From contig NZ_CP012701.1 in NCBI RefSeq assembly GCF_001307295.1, forward strand, positions 132,953 through 196,952: 64,000 nucleotides of DNA, given 5' to 3'. The DNA is from Sphingopyxis macrogoltabida. GTDB lineage: Bacteria; Pseudomonadota; Alphaproteobacteria; Sphingomonadales; Sphingomonadaceae. The translations under genes and the position numbers were made by a program. Shown in pieces: positions 17,720 to 26,678 of this stretch. The first letter of the stretch is position 1. Every line of letters begins with the position of its first letter. A model generated the notes under the pieces. It saw only the letters and a list, made by a program, of their open reading frames with translations, was not told where the DNA came from and ran no database searches.

Positions 17720-19368
17720 TGGCGTGCCTCCGCCGGCCTAATGCGTTCACGCACCGCAGAAAAGCTGACCTCGGGCCATTCCCTCTGAACCCGTTCAAGC
17801 TCCCAGCTGTTTCGTGAAAGGAAGACCAGCGCATCGTCACCATCTTCGGCGAGATTGGCACGCTGCGATGCTATGAAGCGCTTGCGCATTGGCTCATCAG
17901 CAATGTCGATCCATCGCGCGGTTTCGTAGGCTGTCGCCTCGAAGCTGATGGGGAGGCCATACTCCGCCTCCGAGCGGGTCGAGATCACTTCAAGCTGAAG
18001 CGCGCCGACCACGCCGACAACCCAGTTCGATCCTTCGAGCGGTCGAAAGACGCGGGCGATCCCCTCTTCGGCAAGATCGAGCAGGGCTTTGCGCATCTGT
18101 TTGATCTTCATCGGATCGTCGAGCCGGACGCGGCGCAGGATTTCCGGCGCGAAGTCGGGAAGACCGGTGAAGGCGAGGCCACTGCGCTCGCTCAGCGTGT
18201 CGCCCACCCGCAGCGTGCCGTGGTTGGGAATGCCGATAATGTCGCCGGGGCGAGCTTCCTCGGTCAGTTCCCGATCCCGTGCGAGAAAGAAGATTGGATT
18301 GTGCAGGCCAATGGTCTTGCCGGTCCGGCTGTTACCGAGCTTCATGCCGCGCTTGAGCGTCCCAGAGCACACTCGCATGAACGCGACGCGGTCGCGGTGG
18401 TTGGGATCCATATTGGCCTGCATCTTGAACACGAAGCCGGCAACATCGCTGGCATCCGGTTCAACCGGCTCGGGCAGGGCTGGCTGCGGTTGCGGCGGCG
18501 GGGCGTGCCGCGCCAGCGCGGACAGCAGCGACGCGATCCCGTATTTGCGCAGCGCGCTGCCGAAATAGACCGGCGTCATGTCGCCCGACAGAAAGGCAGT
18601 CCGATCGAACGCCGGGCACGCTTCGGCAGCGAGCGCGGCATCTTCGAGCAGGCTATCGCGGGTGTGCGATGAAATGGCGGCAAGCAGGCGGTCGTCATCG
18701 AGCCGCGCATCGTCAATAATAGTGGGGCACAGCGCGCCCCCAACCTTATCCACCAGCCAGGCACGCCGCTCCTCGAACGAGTAAAGCCCGCGGAACATGC
18801 CGCCCATACCGATCGGCCAAGACATCGGTGAGGTATCCAGGGCAAGCTTGTCGGCAAGCTCGTCGAGCAGCTCGAACGGCGATCGGCCCTCCCGGTCAAT
18901 CTTGTTGATGAAGGTGATGATCGGGATGCTGCGCAGGCGGCACACCTCGAACAGTTTGAGTGTCTGCGCCTCAATGCCTTTGGCGGCATCGATCACCATC
19001 ACCGCACAATCTACCGCAGTCAGCGTGCGGTAGGTGTCCTCCGAGAAATCCTCGTGCCCCGGGGTGTCGAGCAGGTTAAACCGTATGCCTTGATGCTCGA
19101 AGGTCATCACCGAACTGGTCACCGAAATGCCGCGCTGCTGTTCGATGGCCATCCAGTCCGAGCGTGCCCGCCGCCGGTTGCCTTTGGAGAAGACCTCACC
19201 TGCTTCCCTGATCGCGCCGCCTTCGTGCAGCAGCTTTTCCGTCAGCGTGGTCTTGCCGGCATCAGGGTGCGAGATGATCGCGAAGGTGCGCCGGGGAAGA
19301 GCATCAGCCGCTACGGTCCGGTCTTCGGCGTCAATGGTGACTGCGCTTGCTTGGTGATCGATGAGCAT
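17716..19368 (-). CDS. prfC: Peptide chain release factor 3 (RF3)
   Basis: A 550-aa GTPase that recycles RF1/RF2 from the ribosome after peptide release. G1 is SHPDAGKTT, G2 lies in QQRGISVTSSVM, G3 is LLDTPGHEDF, G4 is FINKIDREG; the C-terminal part has the RF3 pattern (GVVGALQLEV). The ATG at 19366-19368 has GGAGA at good spacing; an upstream TTG is less likely. Length is near the usual 529 aa. The first 25 residues are a family-unlike extension. It ends by an ATGA overlap with a 57-aa gene. A 5' leader hairpin is present. Confidence 0.93.
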   Translation of the reverse strand: MLIDHQASAVTIDAEDRTVAADALPRRTFAIISHPDAGKTTLTEKLLHEGGAIREAGEVFSKGNRRRARSDWMAIEQQRGISVTSSVMTFEHQGIRFNLLDTPGHEDFSEDTYRTLTAVDCAVMVIDAAKGIEAQTLKLFEVCRLRSIPIITFINKIDREGRSPFELLDELADKLALDTSPMSWPIGMGGMFRGLYSFEERRAWLVDKVGGALCPTIIDDARLDDDRLLAAISSHTRDSLLEDAALAAEACPAFDRTAFLSGDMTPVYFGSALRKYGIASLLSALARHAPPPQPQPALPEPVEPDASDVAGFVFKMQANMDPNHRDRVAFMRVCSGTLKRGMKLGNSRTGKTIGLHNPIFFLARDRELTEEARPGDIIGIPNHGTLRVGDTLSERSGLAFTGLPDFAPEILRRVRLDDPMKIKQMRKALLDLAEEGIARVFRPLEGSNWVVGVVGALQLEVISTRSEAEYGLPISFEATAYETARWIDIADEPMRKRFIASQRANLAEDGDDALVFLSRNSWELERVQREWPEVSFSAVRERIRPAEARQ

Positions 19369-19432
19369 CTGCGTCTCCTGCAAGGCCTGAAACAGACACG
19401 CAGAAGAGCGACCGGCCTAGCGGCCGAGTGAT

Positions 19433-19474
19433 GCAGGTATCTCGCGATTGGGCCTCAGCCCGGAGATATCCTGC
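19433..19474 (-). promoter_or_regulatory. Long leader hairpin upstream of prfC
   Basis: On the minus strand GCAGGATATCTC (19463-19474) pairs with GAGATACCTGC (19433-19443) with one bulged A, and an inner GGGCTGAGGCCC pairs as well. A second hairpin, CGGCC-GCTA-GGCCG, follows at about 19411-19425. Together they form a structured leader of roughly 100 nt before the prfC start. Confidence 0.45.
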
Positions 19475-19630
19475 GTCGCCGGCTGCACGCCGTCGAGGCC
19501 AGAACCTCCAATATCGCGAGTATCCGTATAGTCTGTCGGAAACTCGAACCTGCGGTTTGGAACCAGCAGATCCGATTGATGCATTAGCCCAATATCTTGC
19601 CAGTGTCACCCCACTCCGAGATCGGGTCGG

Positions 19631-20421
19631 CTAAACCGGCTTTCGCCCAAGGTAAATCAGATTGAACGCGGGCTGCTCGCGGTAGGGCGTTGCGAATTCG
19701 ACTCGTTCGACGCGGATGTCGGTTAGGCTCTGTTGAAGCGCGGCGACGAAGTCAGCATCTTCGGCATCGGTTGACCAGAGTGCGAAGACGCCGCCCGGTT
19801 TAAGTTTCGCCGTGATCGCAGAAATCGCGACGTCACTATAGAACCCCGCGCTTCTTCATCGATGAAGTGCGTGGTCGAATGGTCGATATCGATCAGGATC
19901 GCATCATGGAGCTGGTCTGGCGCTGCGGGATCGAAGCCGTCCGGCTCATCGGCGAGCGCAAAGAAATCATCCTGACGCAGAATGCAGCGCGGATCATCGG
20001 CCAAGATTGTGCCGAGCGGGACCAGGTAGTCGCGGTGCCAATGTATCACTTGCGGGATCAGCTCGACCACTGTCAGCTTCCCGACGCGCGGATCACGCAG
20101 CACAGCTTCGGCTGTGTAGCCGAGGCCCAATCCGCCGACGGCGACATCCAATGCCTCGCCGCCAGTCATTGCCAATGCGAGGTCGGCCAGCGCGATCTCG
20201 CCATCCACAAACTGGCTCGATATCAGGTAGCCGTCGTTGAGCTTGATCTCCCAGATATCCTCGCCGTCCAGGGTAAGCTTGCGGCGGCGCAGGACAAGTT
20301 CTCCGATCGGGGTCTGTTCCCAGGCGAGCTCTTCAAACATCGGGGTCATGAACTGTTGGTAGCTTGCCCTGTCCGGGTCGGCATCTTCTTTATGTATCTT
20401 CGCACTTGCAGCAATGAGCAA
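19631..20421 (-). pseudogene. Spermidine-synthase-like protein with a frameshift
   Basis: Similar to the spermidine/spermine-synthase family (Rossmann methyltransferase fold; often aminopropyltransferase-like proteins of unknown substrate). The first 185 codons read well (VAVGGLGLGYTAEAVLRD is motif I; AILIDIDHS the acidic motif). At HFIDEEARG (about 19845) the family continuation FYSDVAISAITAKLKPGGVFALWS lies in another frame and runs to a stop at 19631. A one-base change in GCGCGGGG is the likely cause. It may be a sequencing error or a real lesion. Confidence 0.75.
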
Positions 20422-20595
20422 CTTAGCCTAAGGCGCTGCCATCTTCGCCGGACCCCGCTCATGCAGGGTGGCTCGGCCCGGCGCCTATCCCCGGGATAAC
20501 CTTATTCCTTTCCTCCGATGCACTGTCTCCAACGTGGCTCTCAAAAGCCTGCGTGATGGAACGTGCGGTGCGTTGGACCAGAACCAAGGTCACAC

Positions 20596-22080
20596 ATGAC
20601 ATATATCGAAACCATCAAGCGTGAGTGGTTGTCAAACCCGCGCGGCGACATCCTTGCCGGGATCGTTGTGGCGCTCGCGCTCATCCCAGAGGCCATCGGC
20701 TTCTCCATCATTGCAGGCGTCGATCCGCGCGTCGGGCTTTATGCCTCGTTCTCAATCGCGGTGATCATTTCGCTGGTGGGCGGCAGGCAGGGGATGATTT
20801 CCGCTGCCACCGCCGCGATTGCGGTCCTTATCCTGCCGCTGGTGCGCGATCACGGCGTCGATTACCTGTTCGCCGCCACGATCCTGATGGGCGTGATCCA
20901 GCTGATTGCGGGCTTCCTGCGGCTCAACGTGCTGATGCAATATGTGTCGCGCTCGGTGATCACCGGCTTCGTCAACGCACTCGCCATCCTGATCTTCATG
21001 GCGCAGCTGCCCGAGCTGACCGGCGTGCCGGTGCTGACCTATGCGCTGGTCGCGGGCGGCCTCGCGATCATCTATCTGTTCCCCTACCTCACCAAAGCCG
21101 TGCCATCGCCGCTGGTGGCCATCGCGATCCTGACTGCTTTGGTCTATTATGCTGGTTTTGATGTGCGCACCGTAGGCGATATGGGCGAGCTGCCGTCGTC
21201 GCTGCCGATGTGGCTGATCCCCGATGTGCCGTTCACGCTCGAAACCTTGCAGATCATCCTGCCCTATTCGGTGACGATGGCCGCAGTCGGTCTGCTGGAG
21301 TCGATGATGACCGCGCAGATCGTGGACGATCTGACCGATACCCCGTCCGATAAGCAGCGCGAGATGAAGGGGCAAGGCATCGCCAACTTCTTCACCGGCT
21401 TCCTTGGCGGCATGGGCGGCTGCGCGATGATCGGGCAATCGGTGATCAACGTGAAGTCGGGCGGCGAGACGCGGCTTTCGACCTTCGTGTCGGGCGCGTT
21501 CCTGCTGTTCCTGATCCTAGTGCTCGGCGGGCTGGTGGCCATCATTCCCATGGCCGCGCTGGTCGCGGTGATGATCATGGTGTCGATCGGCACGTTCTCT
21601 TGGCGCTCGATCAAGGACGTTCGCTTCAATCCGTGGCAATCGTCGGTGGTGATGCTCGCCACCGTCATCATCACTGTCTGGACCCACGACCTTGCGCAAG
21701 GCGTAGGCGCCGGGGTGATCCTGTCGGGACTGTTCTTCGCCAGCAAGGTCAAGCGGCTGTTTACCGTCGAGTCCGAACTTTCTGCCGATAACACCACGCG
21801 CACTTACCGGATCGGTGGCCAGGTGTTCTTCGCTTCGTCAGACAGCTTCGTTGAAGCCTTCGACTTCAAGGAAGTGCTCGATCGGGTCGTGATCGATGTC
21901 AGCGATGCGCAGTTCTGGGATATCTCGGCGGTCGGCACACTCGACAAGGCGATCCTCAAGTTCCGGCGCGAGGGAACGGCGGTGGAGATCGTCGGCCTCA
22001 ACGAAACCAGCGCCGCGCTGATCGAACGCTATGCCACGCATGACAAGCCCGGCGCCGAAGCGCAGTTGGGAGCGCACTGA
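20596..22080 (+). CDS. SulP-family anion transporter with STAS domain
   Basis: A 494-aa inner-membrane transporter for sulfate, bicarbonate or a related anion. The start [11 protein letters not shown] is set by AAGG upstream. About ten or more helices run to residue 395, with the family motif [25 protein letters not shown] near the N terminus (read in parts). The C-terminal STAS domain covers about 410-490 ([23 protein letters not shown]). It overlaps the next gene as TGATG, so the four genes SulP-Usp-DksA-Csp form one operon. Confidence 0.9.
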   Translation: MTYIETIKREWLSNPRGDILAGIVVALALIPEAIGFSIIAGVDPRVGLYASFSIAVIISLVGGRQGMISAATAAIAVLILPLVRDHGVDYLFAATILMGVIQLIAGFLRLNVLMQYVSRSVITGFVNALAILIFMAQLPELTGVPVLTYALVAGGLAIIYLFPYLTKAVPSPLVAIAILTALVYYAGFDVRTVGDMGELPSSLPMWLIPDVPFTLETLQIILPYSVTMAAVGLLESMMTAQIVDDLTDTPSDKQREMKGQGIANFFTGFLGGMGGCAMIGQSVINVKSGGETRLSTFVSGAFLLFLILVLGGLVAIIPMAALVAVMIMVSIGTFSWRSIKDVRFNPWQSSVVMLATVIITVWTHDLAQGVGAGVILSGLFFASKVKRLFTVESELSADNTTRTYRIGGQVFFASSDSFVEAFDFKEVLDRVVIDVSDAQFWDISAVGTLDKAILKFRREGTAVEIVGLNETSAALIERYATHDKPGAEAQLGAH

Positions 22081-22946
22081 TGGGAGAGACGCACATGGAA
22101 TTCATCCTCGCCGCAATCGACGCTTCGGCCCACGCGCCGGGCGTGTGCCAATACGCCGCCTGGGCGGCCAAGCGGTTGGAGATGCCGGTCGAGCTGCTCC
22201 ACGTCGTCCAGCGTCAGGATGCTGTCGCCGCGCGGCGCGATCTGTCGGGCGCGATTGGCCTCGGGGTCAAAAGCGATCTGATGGAAGAACTGGTCCGCCT
22301 GTCGGAACAGAGCAGCCGCGCCGAGATCGAGAAGGGCCGCGTCCTTCTGGCAGCAGGTGAACAGATTGTGCGCGAGGCAGGCGTGACCGATGTCACCACC
22401 CTGCACCGCCACGGCGGCGTGATCGAGACGATCCTCGAACGCGAGGAGGATGCGCGGCTCGTGGTGATCGGTCGGCGCGGCACCGACCATGAATATGCCA
22501 CCGACCACATCGGGTCGATGATCGAGCGGGTGGTGCGCGCCAGCATCAAGCCGGTGATGATCGTCTCGCGCACCTTTGCCGAGCCCGATCATGTCGTGTT
22601 CGCCTATGATGCCAGCCCCGCAGCCAAGCGCGCGCTGGAACGCCTCGCCAATTCGCCGCTGTTTGCAGGTCTGCCCGTCACCATCGTTATGGCGGAATCA
22701 TCGGGCGAGGCCAAGGTGGCGGCGCTTAAGGATGCCGAGGCTGTGTTTGCACCGGATCATCCGGTCACAACCGTGTTCGATCCGGGCAAGGCCGAGAAGG
22801 TCATTCCCCGCGTCGTCGCATCGGCTGACAATCCGCTGCTGTTGATGGGTGCCTATGGTCATTCGCCGATCCGCAACCTGATCGTTGGCAGCACCACCAC
22901 CGAAATGATCCGCACCGCCCACGCGCCGGTGCTGCTGGTGCGGTAG
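22080..22946 (+). CDS. Tandem universal stress protein
   Basis: A 288-aa protein with two UspA domains (about 1-150 and 160-288). The second domain keeps an ATP-binding-like pattern MGAYGHSPIRNLIVGST (GxxG-x9-GST). The first has VIGRRGTDHEYATDHIGSM. Start is either the ATG overlapping the SulP stop or MEFILAAID five codons on. Usp proteins next to SulP STAS transporters are frequent, which suggests regulation of the transporter by adenine nucleotide. Confidence 0.88.
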   Translation: MGETHMEFILAAIDASAHAPGVCQYAAWAAKRLEMPVELLHVVQRQDAVAARRDLSGAIGLGVKSDLMEELVRLSEQSSRAEIEKGRVLLAAGEQIVREAGVTDVTTLHRHGGVIETILEREEDARLVVIGRRGTDHEYATDHIGSMIERVVRASIKPVMIVSRTFAEPDHVVFAYDASPAAKRALERLANSPLFAGLPVTIVMAESSGEAKVAALKDAEAVFAPDHPVTTVFDPGKAEKVIPRVVASADNPLLLMGAYGHSPIRNLIVGSTTTEMIRTAHAPVLLVR

Positions 22947-22947
22947 C

Positions 22948-23286
22948 ATGGCGCTTGATCTGGCTCTGCTGCGTGCAAAGCTCCTCGCCCGGCGCGAGGA
23001 GCTGCTGGCGGAGGATCGCATCTCGTCAGAAGGTCGCGCGCCGGTGACGCTGGATCAGGACAGTGTGGGCAGGCTGTCCCGGATCGATGCCATGCAGCTT
23101 CATGAAATGGCCTTGGCACAGGCACGCCGGCGCAAATCCGAACGCGGCGCGATCGATACCGCCCTACAGCGCATTGAGGATGGCGAATACGGCTATTGCC
23201 TCAAATGCGGCGAGGACATTGCCCCGGCTCGCCTTGAGAACAGCCCATCGGTCACAAATTGCATCACCTGCGCCAATGAAGGCTGA
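22948..23286 (+). CDS. TraR/DksA-family zinc-finger protein
   Basis: A 112-aa protein with a helical N-terminal hairpin and a C4 zinc finger (YCLKCGEDIAPARL...CITC, residues about 84-108). DksA-like proteins enter the RNA polymerase secondary channel. The tip residues of true DksA (DxxDxA) are not evident, so it belongs to the short TraR/DksA-like group. It starts two bases after the usp stop. Confidence 0.88.
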   Translation: MALDLALLRAKLLARREELLAEDRISSEGRAPVTLDQDSVGRLSRIDAMQLHEMALAQARRRKSERGAIDTALQRIEDGEYGYCLKCGEDIAPARLENSPSVTNCITCANEG

Positions 23287-23293
23287 TCCTGCA

Positions 23294-23503
23294 ATGACCA
23301 CAGGCACCGTCAGATATGTTGTCCCGGACGGCGGGTGGGGGTTCATCTCACGCGACGACAAGCAGCCCAAGGTCTTCTTGCACATCTCCGAGGTGCAGGC
23401 GGCGGGGTTCGACGAGATCGTCAAGGGCCAACGCTGGGCGTTCACTCTGAAGGCGGGCCAGGACGGCCGGATGTCAGCCACTGATCTGGAAGTGATCGCG
23501 TAG
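23294..23503 (+). CDS. Cold-shock-domain protein
   Basis: A 69-aa single OB-fold protein. The nucleic-acid-binding motifs appear as GTVRYVVPDGGWGFISRD (RNP1-like) and KVFLHISEV (RNP2-like). It is a diverged CspA, with Arg for Lys at position 7 and a DKQPK insertion. The ATG used is eight bases after the dksA-like stop; an alternative ATG overlaps that stop. Last gene of the stress operon. Confidence 0.88.
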   Translation: MTTGTVRYVVPDGGWGFISRDDKQPKVFLHISEVQAAGFDEIVKGQRWAFTLKAGQDGRMSATDLEVIA

Positions 23504-23880
23504 CACGCATTATTCGAGAAGGCCCATTGGTGGCGCGTTCGAGTGTCATTTCTGGGTGCTCGCCAGTTCACTCCCGGCTTAATTTGGAGGTCTCGACTCC
23601 TTTCAATCCCGGTCATCCGGTGCGCTCGAACTGTTTCCCTAAACCGGACATAAGAGCAGACCCAGCGGGACAAAGAGCAATACAAGGCCTGAGCAAAACT
23701 CACCGCGCCGGCGATCGTCACCCGGACGGGCCGAGACCCGGCAGGGGCTCGGTGACGCCGATCGCAGACCCAGCACATGGGCAAGCCCTGTGTGCTGCCG
23801 GCAGCCCGGCGGAATAGAGCGCGATGCCGGCCATAGGCCGGCAGGCGCCAACCTCCCCTTCGGCATCCCTTGACGCAAAT
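23504..23880. other. Gene-free stretch
   Basis: I see no gene in these 377 bp. A GCCGGCC-ATA-GGCCGGC hairpin (23826-23842) may end transcription from the stress operon. The right end holds a TTGACG box at 23870-23875. Confidence 0.4.
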
Positions 23881-23895
23881 GTTCTTTTTATGTTC
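23881..23895 (+). promoter_or_regulatory. LexA (SOS) box, alphaproteobacterial type
   Basis: GTTC-N7-GTTC is exact (23881-23884, 23892-23895). The second half-site overlaps a TATGTT -10-like hexamer (23889-23894) in the same way as at 37507-37536. It ends ten bases before the ATG of the small zinc-binding gene. One box can arise by chance in this much DNA; two with the same layout are less likely to. Confidence 0.5.
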
Positions 23896-23905
23896 TCGGC
23901 AACGT

Positions 23906-24127
23906 ATGGGAACCAAACACCTCGATTCTGTCGCTGATCTCGTTCGTCATGGCCTCAATGCGCAGATCGAGTGCGGCCGCTGCAGGCGAGTGGTCATCAT
24001 GCCGGCGGCCCGGCTGCGCGATCAGTGCTTCACCAGGTCGATCCCCCTCAAACTGGACATGGTAGCCCGGCACTTGCGCTGCAGCTGTGGTCATCGTGGT
24101 GCCAGGATAAATCCCACCGGCAACTAA
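23906..24127 (+). CDS. Small zinc-ribbon-like protein under a LexA box
   Basis: A 73-aa protein starting MGTKHLDSVADLVRHGLNAQIECGRC. It has CxxC at about 23-26 and CSC(G) at about 62-64, which could bind zinc. Similar short proteins are common in sphingomonads and I know no function for them. A GTTC-N7-GTTC box lies directly upstream. Confidence 0.55.
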   Translation: MGTKHLDSVADLVRHGLNAQIECGRCRRVVIMPAARLRDQCFTRSIPLKLDMVARHLRCSCGHRGARINPTGN

Positions 24128-24204
24128 CCGGCCTGCGCTCCGCACTCGGGTGCGCACCATCAATAACGCGGCGAGGGGCGGCACTGCGGTGCCGCCCCTG
24201 CTGG

Positions 24205-24540
24205 TCACAGGAACTCGACGTTCTCGGCGATGATCTCGCAGCCGTAGCGGTCATTGCCTTCGGCGTCCTGCCAGCGCGAGTAGTGGATGCGGCCCGTCAC
24301 TGCGAGCTGGTCACCCTTCGCCTTGTGCTGGCGCAGCGGGAGCCCGAGGCCGTTGAAGACGGTGATCTTGTGGAATTCGGCATCCTTGACCGGGTAGCCG
24401 GTTTCAGGGTCCTTCTGGACCTTCCCATCGCGGATGACGGGACGTTCGGTCACGAGGATCAGTTCGGTGATGCGGGTGTCGCTGCGATCGCGGGCAACAG
24501 GGTCCTTGGCGAGACGGCCGACGAGGTTGACGATGTTCAT
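24205..24540 (-). CDS. ssb: Single-stranded DNA-binding protein
   Basis: A 111-aa OB-fold SSB (MNIVNLVGRLAKDPVARDR, later FHKITVFNG and VTGRIHYSRWQD). AAGGAGG precedes the ATG. It lacks the acidic C-terminal tip (DDDIPF) that recruits partner proteins and ends ENVEFL, as in plasmid-type short SSBs. It probably protects incoming single strands during conjugation. Opens the long minus-strand backbone island on its 3' side. Confidence 0.9.
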   Translation of the reverse strand: MNIVNLVGRLAKDPVARDRSDTRITELILVTERPVIRDGKVQKDPETGYPVKDAEFHKITVFNGLGLPLRQHKAKGDQLAVTGRIHYSRWQDAEGNDRYGCEIIAENVEFL

Positions 24541-25010
24541 TGCAAAAGCCTCCTTGGTGCCGACGGCTCGTCCGCCGGTGCCCTTATCGAGCCTCGGCGG
24601 GAGAGCTGGGACACCGCGCGCCCTCGCGCGCGGGAAACCTCGGAAATCGAGGTGGTGCGGGCAGCCCGGCTTGCCGGGCAACACGGCTCGCATTTCTGCA
24701 GGTTGGCCCTAAGCTCGACCAGAGAGGCAGGGGCACTGGGCGGCGGACGTGCTGTTGGCACAGGGGCTGATTGCGTGCCTGGACATCAACCTCGCCGCGT
24801 CTCGGCTTGCTGACGCTGGCGTTGGTCGCAGGATTGATCGCCTGTCCTCGCCAATTTCGGGGAGCGAATAGTCCCTTTGCGGCAGTCGTCCGGAACACCT
24901 GACCTTGGCTACCTGGGGTGCCGATCCGCAGGGTTGCCGCCACTGGCCCGGCGTTGACGCAAAATCGGACAAGGCCCCCAGGCGGCCTGTCTGCCTGAAC
25001 GGTGCGCCAA
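24541..25010. other. Gene-free stretch upstream of ssb
   Basis: No supportable gene in about 470 bp. GCCCGG-CTTG-CCGGGC forms a hairpin at 24664-24679. The ssb leader has the string GGCTCGTCCGCC (plus strand, about 24563) in common with the gene at 11810-12061. Confidence 0.4.
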
Positions 25011-25415
25011 TCAGTCCCGATCGACGGGAGCTGCTCCCCAGGCTGCGATGGCATCGATGATCTTTGCCGTGAACCGCGGTGGGAGACGTCCGGCAATGTA
25101 CCCAGGCTGCTTCATCAGGGGCCTGATGTCGAACCCGGGCCAGGTGAAGCGGTTGAATTCCGAAATGACGATGGCGCTACCGGGAACAAGGCCGGCTGTG
25201 CGCGCAATCTCATCGGGGATCACGATGGCGTTCTTGCGCCCTTCGCCCTTGGTGGTGATCGCGGCGACCAGATAGCGTGACCCCTCCACACCCACGACGA
25301 CGACGAAGCGTTCCTTGACGCCTTCGTCGCGACCCCGTCTGAACTCTTCCTCGAAGAGGTAGACGTATCGGAGGATATGGCCGGCGGCGGGGCGGTCAGT
25401 CTTCCCAGCGGTCAT
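25011..25415 (-). CDS. PemK/MazF-like toxin candidate
   Basis: A 134-aa protein. YVYLFEEEFRRGRDEGVKERFVVVVGVEG, then AAITTKGEGRKNAIVIPDEIARTAGLVPGSAIVISEFNRFTWPGFDIRPL (quoted in part) follows a family of PemK/MazF-like proteins with conserved GRDEGxKxR, ITT/S and SExNxFxWPGxDLRP blocks. These are predicted endoribonuclease toxins. It overlaps the 3' end of the Phd-like antitoxin gene by 20 bases. Confidence 0.7.
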   Translation of the reverse strand: MTAGKTDRPAAGHILRYVYLFEEEFRRGRDEGVKERFVVVVGVEGSRYLVAAITTKGEGRKNAIVIPDEIARTAGLVPGSAIVISEFNRFTWPGFDIRPLMKQPGYIAGRLPPRFTAKIIDAIAAWGAAPVDRD

Positions 25416-25698
25416 TGGCGAGTTCGCTGTCCGAGGGCCGTGCATTGGCGAAAGCCTTGCGGTCGGCCTCGGTCATGTCGGACGAGGCGACAGCTTCGAT
25501 ATTCATGTGCCCCGCAATGACGCCGCGCGCCGCCTCTTCGAGATGGCGGAAATACTCGCTATCTGCGATCACATGCCGCTCGCGGCCATGGCTCGTGAGG
25601 ACGACCGGCTGCTTGGTTGCGAGATCGAGGAACTCGCCGGTGTTATTGTGAAACCGGGTCAGGGGGACCCTGGGGTGCTCATTCGCCGCCGCTGGCAT
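25396..25698 (-). CDS. Phd/YefM-type antitoxin
   Basis: A 100-aa protein with the Phd/YefM DNA-binding fold at its N terminus (VPLTRFHNNTGEFLDLA, KQPVVLTSHGRERHVIADSEYFRHLEE). The C-terminal acidic part would wrap the toxin. The start MPAAANEHP is preferred over an ATG 14 codons upstream because the direct repeats that look like its operator lie between. Confidence 0.85.
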   Translation of the reverse strand: MPAAANEHPRVPLTRFHNNTGEFLDLATKQPVVLTSHGRERHVIADSEYFRHLEEAARGVIAGHMNIEAVASSDMTEADRKAFANARPSDSELANDRWED

Positions 25699-25719
25699 GG
25701 TGGTGTCTCCTCTTGGCCT

Positions 25720-25748
25720 CAAAATAGCAATTATTGCCAAAATAGCAA
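25720..25748 (-). promoter_or_regulatory. Direct-repeat operator of the Phd/PemK-like operon
   Basis: CAAAATAGCAA occurs twice (25720-25730 and 25738-25748) with an 18-bp period, in the only AT-rich patch of this region, 22 bp before the antitoxin start. Likely autoregulatory site overlapping the promoter. Confidence 0.55.
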
Positions 25749-25773
25749 GATTTCTGTGACGGCGCTTGCCGCA

Positions 25774-26145
25774 CTAGCCGTCCACCTCTGTTGCCGGCAG
25801 CACCGGCAATAATGGGACGAGGCCCGCATCAATCGCAAAGCCCAGAGTCCTTGCGAGGCGGCAGGCTCGAGCGATTGACCCGTCTGGAACATCGAGCGCC
25901 TTTTCAATCTGCCCAAGGGTTTCGCCAGCGCCAGGTTCACAGACCGTGTGAAGCTTGCCCGGCTCTGCGGTGATAGCAAAGGGCCAGGTCATCGCGACAC
26001 CGACAACCCCTTCGTCGAGAATGAGCAGAGTATCGCCAGCAGCGATAGTCTCGTCGGTCTGTACGGCGTCGTAGGCATTGCCCGTCGAAGCGAACGCATG
26101 GATCCGCCACGCGCTAAAGGCGAAGCGCTCGCTGTCAGTCAGCAT
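25774..26145 (-). CDS. Hypothetical protein
   Basis: A 123-aa protein beginning MLTDSERFAFSAWRIHAFAS. It has a beta-rich centre (GDTLLILDEGVVGVAMTWPF) and a proline-rich end. It overlaps the 26139-26654 gene by seven bases and is surely cotranscribed with it. Family not recognised. Confidence 0.55.
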   Translation of the reverse strand: MLTDSERFAFSAWRIHAFASTGNAYDAVQTDETIAAGDTLLILDEGVVGVAMTWPFAITAEPGKLHTVCEPGAGETLGQIEKALDVPDGSIARACRLARTLGFAIDAGLVPLLPVLPATEVDG

Positions 26146-26654
26146 GGCAGGCCCCCTTCGGAGAAGGCGCGCTGCGCCGCTTCTGGAAAGGCTGCGGTGA
26201 GGTTCCGGTGGAGCGGCCCGGAGGACGCCGGAAAGAAGGCGCCGGTGCTGCTCGGCCGTGTGATCCGCAGCGCGCTTGCGACGGCATCCACGACGAAACC
26301 CGCAAGCTGATCGCTCGCCGTTAGTTTGCCGAATTCAGGCGGTGCAAACCCGGCCTGATGCCAGAAGGCGATGCCGGTCTCGAGGGTCTCGAGATAGCTG
26401 GCATGGCTGCCATCGTCCTGGTCATTGTCGATGCTCGCCTCGACTGTCCGGTAGGTCCCGAAATCATGAGCGTTGGCCTTGATCCGCAAGCTGATGCCGA
26501 CAGGCGGCGATCCGGCAACCGCAATCAGCGCAGCTCTGTAGAGCATGGCTTCTGCGTTATTCACGAGATCGAAATTGGGGGTGTGGCCGATCTGCGAACA
26601 GTCTTCGTTCCACGGAGCGCCGCCAAGATCGAGAGTCCAGTCTGTCTGTGCCAT
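26139..26654 (-). CDS. Hypothetical protein
   Basis: A 171-aa protein (MAQTDWTLDLGGAPWNEDCSQIG). Soluble, no recognised family; conserved-looking GISLRIKANAHDFGTYRTVEA strand pair. The leader is notable: the Shine-Dalgarno AAAGGAG sits exactly in the loop of a perfect 7-bp stem TTCAAGC/GCTTGAA (26654-26660/26668-26674), and a purine tract follows upstream. Confidence 0.6.
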   Translation of the reverse strand: MAQTDWTLDLGGAPWNEDCSQIGHTPNFDLVNNAEAMLYRAALIAVAGSPPVGISLRIKANAHDFGTYRTVEASIDNDQDDGSHASYLETLETGIAFWHQAGFAPPEFGKLTASDQLAGFVVDAVASALRITRPSSTGAFFPASSGPLHRNLTAAFPEAAQRAFSEGGLPC

Positions 26655-26678
26655 TCAAGCCTCCTTTGCTTGAACGGC

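Noticed and set aside
24584-25096. 170-codon minus-strand open frame upstream of ssb
   Set aside because: No ribosome site, composition is Pro/Arg-rich and it runs over the ssb leader; no family resemblance.
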